Notes: a model not told the origin generated them from the sequence alone. Numbered from the stretch's first letter, positions 1-9,109 are shown. The stretch is 64,000 nt of DNA from an uncultured Micrococcaceae bacterium (GCA_947502645.1 CANNAD010000001.1:620001-684000), one strand, 5' to 3'. Translations and numbers: made by a program.

Positions 1-231
1 CACCTGAAAGACGACATCGAAGCCAAACCCTGGATCCCGTGGATTGCAATAGTGCTCGATAGCGCCGTCCTGGTGCCATTCGTCGTCCTCAAAGCACAAT
101 CTGCCCTGTTCACGCTGGTTATTACCGCTGCAGTGGCGCTGATCATTGTCGTGACCCAATGGATCGTTGTGCGTCGCCGACAACAGAGCGACTCATCATC
201 GCAGGAGACGTCCCACCACAACTCCAATTGA
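1..231 (+). CDS. C-terminal end of a polytopic membrane protein (possibly APC-type amino-acid permease)
   Basis: The frame is open from the first base and stops with TGA at 229-231, giving the last 76 residues of a protein that begins outside the window. Two hydrophobic segments are visible, roughly residues 11-31 and 35-56, followed by a short basic and polar tail (VVRRRQQ...). The tandem C-terminal helices and charged tail suit the end of an APC-superfamily permease, but no diagnostic motif is present. The transporter assignment is only a guess. The gene converges on the coiled-coil membrane protein that follows. Confidence 0.5.
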   Translation, partial: HLKDDIEAKPWIPWIAIVLDSAVLVPFVVLKAQSALFTLVITAAVALIIVVTQWIVVRRRQQSDSSSQETSHHNSN

Positions 232-263
232 CACGTTTGACCGTTACCGCGAGCCCACGGAAG

Positions 264-1013
264 TTACTGCTTCTGCCAGCTTCCGCAGCGTAGTGTCGAG
301 AAGTCCTGCCCGACGGACAGGGTTACGGTGGGGCGACCGCCCCCGGGAATGTCGTTCGCGATGATGTCATCTCCATTCGTCCCGGACGCGTAAATTCCCC
401 AGTAGCACGTAGAACCAACGTTGTCGGTGGTGCGGTATGTTCCTGGGGCAATGTCCGTGCCAACGGTCCACTGGCCCTCGGCGATCGTATTCTCGGCCTT
501 CTTCTTCTCGGCTCCCGTCACCGCATCTTCACGCTTCTTGACAGCAGCCGCAGCGAGTTTCGCCTTTCCTTCTGCATCCTTGAGCGCTTCATCGCGCTTG
601 TCCAAGGCGGCTGTCCTGTCGTCGAGTTCCGAGGTCAGTGTGTTGTGTTCATCTTCCAGCTCCGAGTAATCGCTCTCCAGCGACGACTTCTCAGATTCAA
701 GGTCGGACTTTTCCGAGGCGAGGTCCGACATGTCAGACGACAGTGCGATGTATTCCTCGCTCGCCGTCGGATCCGGAAGGGTGGTTCCGAGCGCGACGCC
801 GGAGCCAAGCAGAACTGTGCCCGCCACTCCCATAGCAATCCAGTTTTTGCGTCCGAGGCGGAGGAACTTCTGCTGGTTGGGTGAGCCACCAGTTGGCTTC
901 CGATTTCCGGACTTCTTCGACGACGGCGGCCCTGGACGTGTGGGCGGCCCAGCGGACGCGGCTGGTGGCGCGGCCGGTGGCGGCGGTGTTTGTGGATGGT
1001 TCGGAACAGTCAT
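264..1013 (-). CDS. Membrane-anchored coiled-coil protein with C-terminal beta-rich extracellular domain
   Basis: About 249 residues. The order is a proline/alanine-rich cytosolic N-terminus (about 1-50), one transmembrane helix (about 58-76, IAMGVAGTVLLGSGVALG), a long heptad-like Glu/Ser/Lys segment predicted as coiled coil (about 86-175), and a C-terminal domain of about 70 residues beginning GQWTVGTDIAPGTYRT with two cysteines (CYWG, LRCGSW) that may pair. This C-terminal module is common on secreted or anchored actinobacterial proteins of unknown role. I prefer the ATG at 1013 to the in-frame ATG at 1028, because AAGGGG lies 6 nt before the former and nothing similar precedes the latter. 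It is probably surface exposed; function unknown. Confidence 0.8.
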   Translation of the reverse strand: MTVPNHPQTPPPPAAPPAASAGPPTRPGPPSSKKSGNRKPTGGSPNQQKFLRLGRKNWIAMGVAGTVLLGSGVALGTTLPDPTASEEYIALSSDMSDLASEKSDLESEKSSLESDYSELEDEHNTLTSELDDRTAALDKRDEALKDAEGKAKLAAAAVKKREDAVTGAEKKKAENTIAEGQWTVGTDIAPGTYRTTDNVGSTCYWGIYASGTNGDDIIANDIPGGGRPTVTLSVGQDFSTLRCGSWQKQ

Positions 1014-1185
1014 TGGTTTCCCCTTCATTCGGCACTTCTTGTGCTATCGGCACATTGGCCCCCCGTGCGGTAGGAGCGATAGCCATCCCCCCAATGCCCC
1101 CGCATGGCTTCCGCTCCTACCTGGGCCGGATCGGCGGCCCTGTTGAAAACGTACGCGGCCTACAAGCGGATGAAGCTTGTGCGTG

Positions 1186-1205
1186 CTGATAAGACGGGTT
1201 ATCAG
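1186..1205. promoter_or_regulatory. Inverted repeat upstream of the restriction-modification operon
   Basis: CTGATAA, a 6-nt spacer, then TTATCAG form a perfect 7-bp inverted repeat 79 bp before the start at 1285. It lies in the 270-nt gap that must carry the promoter of the type I locus. The first gene of that operon starts with a helix-turn-helix domain, so autoregulation is possible, but this is inference. Confidence 0.35.
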
Positions 1206-1284
1206 TAGGAAAGCGCGTACCTGAAGGCAGAACGTCGGTCCTTACCTATATGCTCCAAAGGACCGCAGACGAGGAGGCAGGGAC

Positions 1285-3300
1285 ATGGCGAATACGCGCA
1301 TTGCGCTAAGCGACGTCGCCCTTCTTGCCCGGGTTCAGCGGCCGGTGGTTTCGATGTGGCGGACTCGTAGCGCCGGCTCAACGATGCCTTTCCCAACGCC
1401 TGTAGCGCTCGACGCCGGGTGCGAGCTTTTCGACGCCGCCGCCGTCGCCCTCTGGCTGGGCGAGACTGGTCGGGGCAATAATCCGGAGGCCATGAACGAC
1501 GTCGGCGCTTTCACTTATGCGGGCGGGCTGAAGTCCACCCATGCGGCCGTCCATTTCCAGGGGCTCACCGCGTTACTGGCCCTGCGTCATCTGACGGCGC
1601 TACCCCTCGGCGAGCACGACGATGAAGGGCTGCTCGATCTCGCTGACGAACACGATCCCGATGACCTGTTTCTGTTCGCCGAGATCGAGGCTCTCGGCGA
1701 ACAGCTGCAGGAGGTGGCCGCGTATGCGGACCTGCTCGCCGAGGGAGCGTACAGTCCCCTCGCCGCGTTTGAAAAACTGATGAGCCAGCGCCTGGGTTCG
1801 GGGGCGCGGGAGCAGTCGGTCAGCACGTTGAGCCCGGTGGGGATCAAACTGGTGGCATCAGCGGCGGCCGAGCTCGCACGGGATCGGGAGGTTCCGGTGT
1901 TCGCTGACGCGACGACGGGCAGCAGCGACCTGCTCCTGGGCATCGTCGCGGAGGTTGGCGAGTTCCGCTCCCCTACATTGCTGACGTCAGCGGCGGACGA
2001 CGGCGATGCCCGGCTGGTACGCCGACGGCTTCAGATCCATGGAGTCCACTACCGGACAATGCAGGGTGGTTCGGTGTTCGACGCCGAGGCCGTCGTCGTA
2101 GGGCAGTATCCGCCGCCACGCAGCGGCCCGATGTCGGATGAGCAGATTCTTGCCGAGATTGAGGATGTCATCATGCGGCTGGGTCCGGATCAGCGCGGGG
2201 TGCTGATTGGTCCGGCGAGCGCTCTGGTGGATCGGGCGGCGTCGGAGCGGGTGGAGCTGGTGCGTTCGGGTGTGCTGCGCTCGGGGCGTCTGCGCGCGGT
2301 GGTCAGGTTGCCGCGGGGTCTGGTGAAGGGAAAGCCGCGGCAGTCGCAGGCCATCTGGGTGCTCGGTCCGGCGCCGGAGGGTGTGGCGATTGCGGATCGG
2401 TGGACCATGTCGGCCGATCTGTCCGGGCAGTCACTCACGCCCGATGTGGTGCAGGATGTGGTCGGTGATCTGGCTGCCTCGCTCATGGGGCGGAAGGCGA
2501 TTCGGGCTCACTCGTTCCGCTTTGCGCGGCTGATCCTGACTCGGGCGCTGCTGGCATCGCGTGGATCCCTGGTTACCGGGGCCCCGGATAGACGCAGCAG
2601 CACGCCTGCAGGCGAGACCGCCGTTGAAGCGGACTCCCTACTAACTGAGCTGAACGCGTCGCGGTCTGCGCAGGAGCTGAGCATCGCCGTCACGCCGGGC
2701 GCGAGCACCGACGAGAAACCGCGAACCGTCGCAGCAGTCATGGCGTCCGGCTACCTGAAGTATGTGCCCGGGAACCGGCTGCGCACCGAGGACATCCGCG
2801 ACGGCGCCTCGGGTGTCAGGATCATCGGACTTCCGGAACTTCTCGGCGAGGCCGCAACGGGGTCCCGCCGGATCGACCAACTCGACCTCGCCGGCACCTA
2901 CCCGGGCAGCCGCCTGACCGAACCGGGCGACGTCGTCTTCTGCACCAGCCCGCGAACCGCCGCCATGGTGGACGAGGAGGGGGCCGCCGTCGTCGTCTTT
3001 CCGGCTCGTGTGCTGCGGATCAGCGCCAGCGATCCGGGTGGCCTGCTCCCTGCGGTACTGGCCGCGGATGTGGAGGCGTCGCCCGACGACGTGCACTGGC
3101 GGCGCTGGCCGGTCCGGACAGTTGCCGAGGCGCAAAGGGGAAGGCTCGACGTCGTCCTGGCGGACCTGCGCGACGAAAGGACCCGCATCAAGACGAGGCT
3201 GCAGCAGCTTGAACGGCTTGAAGACGTGATGATCGATGGCGTGTCCTCGGGCGCGCTGTTGCTGGAGGATAAGCTCGACCCGACGAAAGGAACCCGGTAG
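1285..3300 (+). CDS. HTH-methylase-like companion protein of a type I restriction-modification system
   Basis: 671 residues. The N-terminus (about 5-65) looks like a MerR/excisionase-type DNA-binding domain (ALSDVALLARVQRPVVSMW). The central part has the fold order of an N6-adenine methylase, but the expected DPxxGSG motif reads FADATTGSSDLLLG and the expected NPPF/Y motif is degenerate (GQYPPPRSG). The C-terminal third (from about 480) resembles a target-recognition domain of HsdS and ends in a helical segment (LADLRDERTRIKTRLQQLE). SAM binding and catalysis are therefore doubtful. The start is supported by GAGGAGG upstream. Its stop overlaps the GTG of hsdM (TAGTG), so translation is coupled. 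A role as regulator or accessory specificity factor of the type I enzyme is inferred. Confidence 0.85.
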   Translation: MANTRIALSDVALLARVQRPVVSMWRTRSAGSTMPFPTPVALDAGCELFDAAAVALWLGETGRGNNPEAMNDVGAFTYAGGLKSTHAAVHFQGLTALLALRHLTALPLGEHDDEGLLDLADEHDPDDLFLFAEIEALGEQLQEVAAYADLLAEGAYSPLAAFEKLMSQRLGSGAREQSVSTLSPVGIKLVASAAAELARDREVPVFADATTGSSDLLLGIVAEVGEFRSPTLLTSAADDGDARLVRRRLQIHGVHYRTMQGGSVFDAEAVVVGQYPPPRSGPMSDEQILAEIEDVIMRLGPDQRGVLIGPASALVDRAASERVELVRSGVLRSGRLRAVVRLPRGLVKGKPRQSQAIWVLGPAPEGVAIADRWTMSADLSGQSLTPDVVQDVVGDLAASLMGRKAIRAHSFRFARLILTRALLASRGSLVTGAPDRRSSTPAGETAVEADSLLTELNASRSAQELSIAVTPGASTDEKPRTVAAVMASGYLKYVPGNRLRTEDIRDGASGVRIIGLPELLGEAATGSRRIDQLDLAGTYPGSRLTEPGDVVFCTSPRTAAMVDEEGAAVVVFPARVLRISASDPGGLLPAVLAADVEASPDDVHWRRWPVRTVAEAQRGRLDVVLADLRDERTRIKTRLQQLERLEDVMIDGVSSGALLLEDKLDPTKGTR

Positions 3301-4907
3301 TGCCACCGAAGAAGAAGGTCGACGCAGCGCCGTCCACCATGAAGGAACTGAAGGACACCCTGTGGAAGGCCGCGGACAAGCTGCGCGGGTCCATGGATGC
3401 GTCGCAGTACAAGGACGTGATTTTGGGGCTGGTGTTCCTGAAGTATGTCTCGGATGCGTTTGATGAGCGGCGGGAGCAGATCCGGTCCGAGCTGGAGAAG
3501 GACGGGTTCCAGGAGCACCAGATTGAGGGCTTGCTCGATGACGTCGATGAGTACACCGGCCGCGGAGTGTTCTATGTTCCTGAGGCTGCGAGGTGGGCGT
3601 ACCTGGCGGAGAACGCGAAGGGCTTGCCGGCAATAGCGGGGCAGCCTCCGAAGTCGATCGGGCAGCTGATTGATGAGGCGATGGACGCGATCATGAGCGC
3701 GAACCCCTCGCTCGCCGCGACTCTGCCACGCCTGTATAACCGGGACAACCTGGATCAGAGGCGGCTCGGGGAGCTGCTGGATCTGCTGAACTCTGCGCGT
3801 TTCACCGGTCAGGGTGCCACGAAGGCGCGCGACCTGCTCGGTGAGGTGTATGAGTATTTCCTGGAGAAGTTCGCCCGGGCCGAGGGCAAGCGGGGTGGCG
3901 AGTTCTACACGCCGGCTGGCGTCGTGCGGGTACTGGTGGAGGTGCTGGAGCCTTCACACGGAAGGGTTTACGACCCGTGCTGCGGTTCGGGCGGCATGTT
4001 TGTGCAGACGGAGAAGTTCCTGGAGTCGCACAACAAGGAGGGCTCGAACATTTCTGTCTACGGGCAGGAGCTGAACGAGCGGACGTGGCGGATGGCGAAG
4101 ATGAACCTCGCCATTCACGGGCTGAACGGGAATCTGGCGTCGCGGTGGGGTGACACGTTTGCGCGCGATCAACACCCGGACATGCAGGCCGACTTTGTGC
4201 TGGCGAACCCGCCGTTCAACATCAAGGATTGGGCGCGGTCGGAGAGCGATCCGCGGTGGAAGTTCGGTGTTCCGCCTGCCGGGAATGCGAATTATGCGTG
4301 GCTGCAGCACATCATTTCCAAGCTCGCGCCTGGCGGTAGTGCGGGTGTGGTGATGGCGAATGGTTCGATGTCCTCGAACTCTGGCGGCGAGGGCGATATC
4401 CGGGCGCAGCTGGTGGAGGCCGATCTGGTGTCGTGCATGGTTGCGCTGCCGACGCAGTTGTTCCGCTCGACCGGCATTCCGGTGTGCGTGTGGTTTTTCG
4501 CGAAGGACAAGTCTTCTGGTGCTGTGGACCGGTCCGGGCAGGTGCTGTTCATTGATGCCCGAAATCTGGGGTACATGGTGGATCGGGCGGAGCGTGCGTT
4601 GTCCGATGAGGACATCGCGAAGATCGCGGGGACTTACCATTCCTGGCGCGGTTCGCCTTCCGCTATTGCGGCTGGGTTGGAGTACGACGACGAACCGGGC
4701 TTCTGCAAGTCGGCTTCCCTTGCGGAGATCAAGGCTGCCGATTACGCGCTGACCCCTGGCCGGTACGTTGGTGCGGCTGAGGTGGAGGACGACGGCGAGC
4801 CGATCGAGGAGAAGATCGCGCGACTGAAGGCGGAGCTGTTCGCGCAGTTCGAGGAATCCGAGCGGTTGGCCGGGGTTGTGCGGGAGCAGTTGGGGAGGGT
4901 TTCGTGA
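3300..4907 (+). CDS. hsdM: Type I restriction-modification system modification subunit HsdM
   Basis: 535 residues, normal for HsdM. The N-terminal helical domain (about 12-135) is followed by GGEFYTP, SAM-binding motif I (DPCCGSGG, about 223-230) and catalytic motif IV (NPPF, about 303-306). It would methylate adenine in the recognition sequence as part of an HsdM2S methylase and, with HsdR, the restriction complex. The GTG start overlaps the preceding stop by one base, and the 3' end overlaps hsdS by four bases (GTGA), so the three genes form one coupled operon. Confidence 0.96.
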   Translation: MPPKKKVDAAPSTMKELKDTLWKAADKLRGSMDASQYKDVILGLVFLKYVSDAFDERREQIRSELEKDGFQEHQIEGLLDDVDEYTGRGVFYVPEAARWAYLAENAKGLPAIAGQPPKSIGQLIDEAMDAIMSANPSLAATLPRLYNRDNLDQRRLGELLDLLNSARFTGQGATKARDLLGEVYEYFLEKFARAEGKRGGEFYTPAGVVRVLVEVLEPSHGRVYDPCCGSGGMFVQTEKFLESHNKEGSNISVYGQELNERTWRMAKMNLAIHGLNGNLASRWGDTFARDQHPDMQADFVLANPPFNIKDWARSESDPRWKFGVPPAGNANYAWLQHIISKLAPGGSAGVVMANGSMSSNSGGEGDIRAQLVEADLVSCMVALPTQLFRSTGIPVCVWFFAKDKSSGAVDRSGQVLFIDARNLGYMVDRAERALSDEDIAKIAGTYHSWRGSPSAIAAGLEYDDEPGFCKSASLAEIKAADYALTPGRYVGAAEVEDDGEPIEEKIARLKAELFAQFEESERLAGVVREQLGRVS

Positions 4908-6067
4908 TCACCTCTTTGGGAGAGCTGGCGACTTTCAGGGGCGGCTCTGCCTTCCCTAGAGACGAACAGGGACAACGAACTGGCGCGATCCCCTTCATGA
5001 AAGTTAGTGACCTCTCACGTGGCACTGGGAAGTGGAAATGCAATGACGCCGCGAATTGGTTGAGTAAGGGCCAAATTGATTCTCTGCGGCCGACAATTGC
5101 ACCCGCTTCCGCGACGGTCTTCGCAAAGATCGGTGAGGGCCTCCGGAGTGAACGTTGTCGGCTGCTAACCGGTCCCACGGCGATTGACAACAACATGATG
5201 GCCGCAATCCCGACCGCTCGTGCTGATGCTGCCTACCTTTACTACCTACTCCATACAGTGGGACTCAGCACCTTTGCCGTCGGGTCTGCGCTTCCATATC
5301 TGAAGCAGAGCACTCTAAATCAGATACGAGTTGAGGTTCCGTCTCTTCTCGATCAACAAGCAATCGCGGAGGTACTGGGCGCGCTCGACGACAAGATCGC
5401 CGCCAACACCAAACTCGCCTCCACTGCTGACGAATGGGTACGCACTGAATACGCTCGAACTGGTTCGGCTTCCGCGGACACAATTCCGATCAGTGAGTTG
5501 GCGACGCACGTACGTCAAACCGTCAACCCGGACCAGGTTGAACCCACCGCCGCGTATGTTGGCCTGGAACATGTCCCGAGGAGATCGATGTGGCTTTCGG
5601 GCTACGGCACAGCCGAATCAGTAACCAGTGCCAAAGTTCAATTCGAGGCAGGCGACATCTTGTTCGGAAAGCTACGCCCCTACTTCCACAAGGTCGTTGC
5701 TGCGCCCCGCGACGGAATCTGTTCTACGGATATCTTGGTTCTGCGCCCTAAACACACTGAGCTATCTGGTTTCGTCTTGGCAACCTTGTCGAGCGACGAA
5801 GTGGTGCGAGAAGCGACCGCGAGCAGCGAAGGAACCAGAATGCCGCGAGCTAGCTGGAAGGACGTCTCTGCCATAGAGGTCCCGTGGCCCGGCCGCGCCG
5901 AGACTGTCGCATTTAGTGAACATGTCGAGATTTTGAGAAGTACTATCGAAACGCTGCTGAGAGAAAGCCGCACCCTAGCCGCAACACGTGACGTTCTCCT
6001 CCCCCAGCTCATGTCAGGCAAACTGCAGGTAAAGGATGCGGAGGCTGCCGTTGAATGTCTCGTGTGA
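4904..6067 (+). CDS. hsdS: Type I restriction-modification system specificity subunit HsdS
   Basis: 387 residues, with the expected two target-recognition domains (about 1-150 and 190-340). They are separated by the conserved helical spacer (LDDKIAANTKLASTADEWV, about 161-179) and followed by a second helix ending LLPQLMSGKL. It determines the bipartite DNA target of the complex. The two recognition domains have lower GC and different codon use from hsdM, as is usual for exchangeable specificity domains. The GTG start overlaps the hsdM stop. Confidence 0.95.
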   Translation: MITSLGELATFRGGSAFPRDEQGQRTGAIPFMKVSDLSRGTGKWKCNDAANWLSKGQIDSLRPTIAPASATVFAKIGEGLRSERCRLLTGPTAIDNNMMAAIPTARADAAYLYYLLHTVGLSTFAVGSALPYLKQSTLNQIRVEVPSLLDQQAIAEVLGALDDKIAANTKLASTADEWVRTEYARTGSASADTIPISELATHVRQTVNPDQVEPTAAYVGLEHVPRRSMWLSGYGTAESVTSAKVQFEAGDILFGKLRPYFHKVVAAPRDGICSTDILVLRPKHTELSGFVLATLSSDEVVREATASSEGTRMPRASWKDVSAIEVPWPGRAETVAFSEHVEILRSTIETLLRESRTLAATRDVLLPQLMSGKLQVKDAEAAVECLV

Positions 6068-6114
6068 CCGGGAGGGAAGCAAACTGATTCAGACCAAGGG
6101 GAGAGAGGCCAACC

Positions 6115-7140
6115 GTGCCATATGAGCTGGAGAACCGACTGGTAGTTGGAGTGGCTTCAAGCGCCCTCTTCGACCTCGAAGAATCAGACGCGTTCTTTCG
6201 AAAGCACGGAGAGGAGGCTTACCGGAAGTACCAGGACGAACGGATAGACAATCGACTCCACCCGGGTGTTGCGTTCCCGTTCATCCAGCGACTCCTCAGC
6301 CTGAATGACCTCCGTGACGTCAGCAACCCCCTAGTCGAAGTCATCGTCCTTTCCAAAAACGACGCTTCTACTGGACTACGCGTTCTTCGTTCGGTCAAGG
6401 GCCACAACCTTGCAATATCGCGAGCGATTTTCACTCAGGGACGAGCCCCGTACGAATACATTCAAGCTCTCAGCATGTCGTTGTTCTTGTCGGGCAACCG
6501 AGCGGATGTGGACTCTGCGATCAAGTTGGGCTACCCGGCAGGGCATGTCATGCCTTCCACCGCCGTATACGACCCAGGTGACCCTTCGCTGCGAATCGCG
6601 TTCGATTTCGATGGCGTGCTGGGAGATGACGAATCTGAACGGGTCTTCAAAGAGTCTGGGAACTTGAAGGAATACCTTGCGTACGAAACCACGCATCAAG
6701 ATCGCGCACTGATTCCGGGTCCGCTGAAGAATCTCCTTCAGGATCTTAATCTGATCCAGAAGCTCGAAGCGGACAGGCATCAGCGTGATGAGACCTACGT
6801 CTCTCGGTTGCGCATATCTCTCGTGACTGCCCGAAGTGCGCCAGCACATGAACGGGCAATACGTTCGCTCGCAGCCTGGAATGTGACCGTGAATGACGCA
6901 TTCTTCCTTGGAGGCATCGCAAAATCGAAGGTGCTGGAAGTGATGAGGCCGCACATTTTCTTCGATGATCAAACAACGCACCTAGAGCCGGCGTCCTCGC
7001 ACGTCGCGGGTGTTCACATTCCATATGGGATCGCAAACCACGCAAAAGGCGTCCCGGTGACCGCGCCCGAGGACGCAGCACCGACAACACAGCTCGTCGA
7101 CGGACAAGAGCCAACTAAAGACGCGGTAATCGAACGGTGA
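6115..7140 (+). CDS. 5'-nucleotidase (cytosolic NT5C1-like family) inside the type I locus
   Basis: 341 residues. The N-terminus (LVVGVASSALFDLEESDAF) and the segment HPGVAFPFIQRLLSLN are typical of the cytosolic 5'-nucleotidase family (Pfam 5-nucleotidase). A HAD-like aspartate motif DFDGVLGDDE is at about 164-173, and FFDDQ at about 282-286 may supply the metal-binding acid. The family dephosphorylates nucleoside monophosphates. Start GTG, with AGAGAGG about 7 nt upstream. The 47-nt gap after hsdS on the same strand suggests the same operon. Placement within a restriction locus suggests a role in nucleotide-based defence or in recycling cleaved DNA, which is inference. Confidence 0.85.
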   Translation: MPYELENRLVVGVASSALFDLEESDAFFRKHGEEAYRKYQDERIDNRLHPGVAFPFIQRLLSLNDLRDVSNPLVEVIVLSKNDASTGLRVLRSVKGHNLAISRAIFTQGRAPYEYIQALSMSLFLSGNRADVDSAIKLGYPAGHVMPSTAVYDPGDPSLRIAFDFDGVLGDDESERVFKESGNLKEYLAYETTHQDRALIPGPLKNLLQDLNLIQKLEADRHQRDETYVSRLRISLVTARSAPAHERAIRSLAAWNVTVNDAFFLGGIAKSKVLEVMRPHIFFDDQTTHLEPASSHVAGVHIPYGIANHAKGVPVTAPEDAAPTTQLVDGQEPTKDAVIER

Positions 7141-7401
7141 GACATGATTAAGCAAGCCTAACGAGAGACTCCCGCTGGCGCAGATATGAAGTCAACAATG
7201 AGGTTGAAGTAGTTCCACGACGGACGGTGTTGTTGTTCTTGCCCGAGGGACACCCCTCGCCGAGAGAGCCATCAGAGCCCCCATTACGGACAGGGTCCGG
7301 ACCCGTGGACCAACCACGAAGTTGATGCTCTCCGTCACTTTCCACCGAACCTGCCCGCATATTCCGCGCCCGCTCATTGACAACCCGAATGGAGCTTAGA
7401 G

Positions 7402-8025
7402 ATGTCACCCTACGAAGCTTGGGCTACAACTGCAGCCTGGCTAACGGCGGTGGGCACAGTCGGCCTGCTTATCGCTGCGATCGCAGGCGGCAAGATTGCG
7501 CTGAGAACCCTTCGTCAAATGGAACGAGACAGCCAGGCACAAACACGCCCGTATCTCTACGCCAGCTTGGCTCCTAGTCTTGCTGGTGGAAGCATCTATG
7601 ACCTCGTGATTGAGAACACAGGCGCCAGCACCGCGCGAAGTGTCCGGGTGTTATGCCCTGAATTTCCCAGTAAGCCTGACGATATCGCCAAAAAGCTCGG
7701 CGTGTTCCTGAATCTGGAACACACAATTCCACCCAAAGTCCGGTTGCGCAACTACTGGCGCTTGGAGTTGGCCGAGGGACACACTTGGGAAGGTGGAGGC
7801 ACCAGCCCCGTGGGTATGCCGGGGCAGGCTGCAATAACTTTGAACTACTCAGACGACTTCGGACATGATTACATTGACACTTTCCATGTCGATAAAAGAA
7901 CTATTGATTTTGCACCGACGCCGCGGAAGGGCCCTAAAGTGAGTTCTGACGTTTCGACAGATCAAAAGGATACCCACAAAATGCTTGCCGTCATTGCCGA
8001 GGCCATAGGTGAGATACGTCGCTAA
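7402..8025 (+). CDS. Single-pass membrane protein with C-terminal Ig-like region, defence-island type
   Basis: 207 residues. One hydrophobic helix (about 8-31, AWLTAVGTVGLLIAAIAGG) is followed by a basic linker (ALRTLRQMERD). A beta-rich segment with the pattern VIENTGASTARSVRV resembles small membrane proteins of unknown function often seen near phage-defence genes. No catalytic motif is visible. The gene follows the nucleotidase after a 261-nt gap with no recognisable gene. GGAG lies 8 nt before the ATG. Confidence 0.7.
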   Translation: MSPYEAWATTAAWLTAVGTVGLLIAAIAGGKIALRTLRQMERDSQAQTRPYLYASLAPSLAGGSIYDLVIENTGASTARSVRVLCPEFPSKPDDIAKKLGVFLNLEHTIPPKVRLRNYWRLELAEGHTWEGGGTSPVGMPGQAAITLNYSDDFGHDYIDTFHVDKRTIDFAPTPRKGPKVSSDVSTDQKDTHKMLAVIAEAIGEIRR

Positions 8026-8158
8026 GATCCAATCACTACGGGCAATATGACCTCCAGAGCCGGTTCAGCTGATTTCGGATGAACTATGAATGGTGGGACA
8101 ACCGTCGGAGCGACGATGCGTTTGACGTGGTCGTCTAGCCGCATTCGGCAGTTTAGAG

Positions 8159-8659
8159 CTAGAGCTGCGCATAGTTACTCGCCAATTGCAGTAGTGAATC
8201 CTGATCATTCGCTATGTCAGCAATAGCGGCCTGCTCGAGAATGATACACTGGCTCGATCCAAAAACGTCACCGACTAAACGCTGAATAGAGTCGGTCGTC
8301 GGTGCATCCTTTCCATGATGCAGTTCTCTTATTACATTCAGTTGAGACAGTACGTCTGACACACATTCGCATACGAACTCTGGACACAACATTCTACATT
8401 TTGCTAGCGGCACGAAGTCTACGGCGTCCAACACGTCCTGCGAATTCGCACGACCGGCATGTTCGTCGATTACTTTTCGGCTGAGCCGGAGCAGCCCTTC
8501 ATCGATCTCCAGATAGCACTTTAGCTTTTGATCTCTAAGCCACCGCTGATGTTCCGATACTTCTACCGTGCGAAGCTCATGCAATTTCGCGATTCCTGCA
8601 ATTACTGTGCCACCAGCACTGGAACCGATCAACGCAGCGAGAAGTACGGTCAGATCCAC
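8159..8659 (-). CDS. Small membrane-anchored hypothetical protein
   Basis: About 166 residues from a GTG at 8659. The open frame extends further upstream, but those residues are only the antisense of an hsdR remnant and are excluded. An N-terminal hydrophobic stretch (VLLAALIGSSAGGTVIAG) is followed by an amphipathic helical cytosolic part (LRDQKLKCYLEIDEGLLRLSR). This layout, an N-terminal anchor followed by a helical domain carrying a tryptophan, is common among orphan proteins in mobile regions. There is no clear ribosome site, so the start is uncertain and the message may be leaderless. Function unknown. Confidence 0.55.
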   Translation of the reverse strand: MDLTVLLAALIGSSAGGTVIAGIAKLHELRTVEVSEHQRWLRDQKLKCYLEIDEGLLRLSRKVIDEHAGRANSQDVLDAVDFVPLAKCRMLCPEFVCECVSDVLSQLNVIRELHHGKDAPTTDSIQRLVGDVFGSSQCIILEQAAIADIANDQDSLLQLASNYAQL

Positions 8660-8719
8660 GGTCAAACAATAGCAGCCTAGGCGAAACACGCACTTGAAAG
8701 TGCCCAAGCGTTCCCGCGT

Positions 8720-9031
8720 GCAGAAGGCCTGGCCGACATCGCTTCCCCCAAATCTCAGGACGCGATCACCGAGAACCACCGCATCCACCAATACCTCGTG
8801 GACGGCTACCGCCTCAGCTACATCGACCCCGACGGCACCGAACAAGACCCCATCCTGCGGCTCATCAGCACCGAACCCTCAGAGAACAACTGGCTCGCCG
8901 TCAACCAAGTCACCCTCCGGCAAGGCGACCACCACCGCCGCTTCGACGTCGTCCTCTACTGCAATGGCATGCCGGTAAGCATCTTAGAACTGAAGAAAGC
9001 CGGCAACGCCCACGCCCAGCTGCAGACCTAT
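8720..9031 (+). pseudogene. hsdR remnant A (nuclease-domain fragment)
   Basis: This 312-bp stretch is a close copy, over 90 percent identical by eye, of hsdR positions 11943-12275. It retains the PD-(D/E)xK nuclease core (RFDVV ... ILELKKAG). Relative to hsdR it lacks 21 nt exactly where hsdR has GCCCACGCC twice, so one repeat unit and the intervening bases are gone, as expected of slippage between direct repeats. It also lacks one base near 8727. Both ends are abrupt. It is a fragment of a second hsdR gene left by recombination, not a functional gene. Confidence 0.85.
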
Positions 9032-9109
9032 CAGTGCGAAAGACCACGCACTTCGCACGGTGCGGCCCGCCATTCATCCTGGACGTGCCGCCTGCGGCGA
9101 GGGACTCCC

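Noticed and set aside
7141-7401. Possible minus-strand genes in the gap after the nucleotidase
   Set aside because: Open frames there have no ribosome site and no recognisable composition or homology.
8660-8845. Upstream extension of the small membrane protein gene to 228 residues
   Set aside because: These codons are exactly antisense to hsdR remnant A and show no independent protein character.
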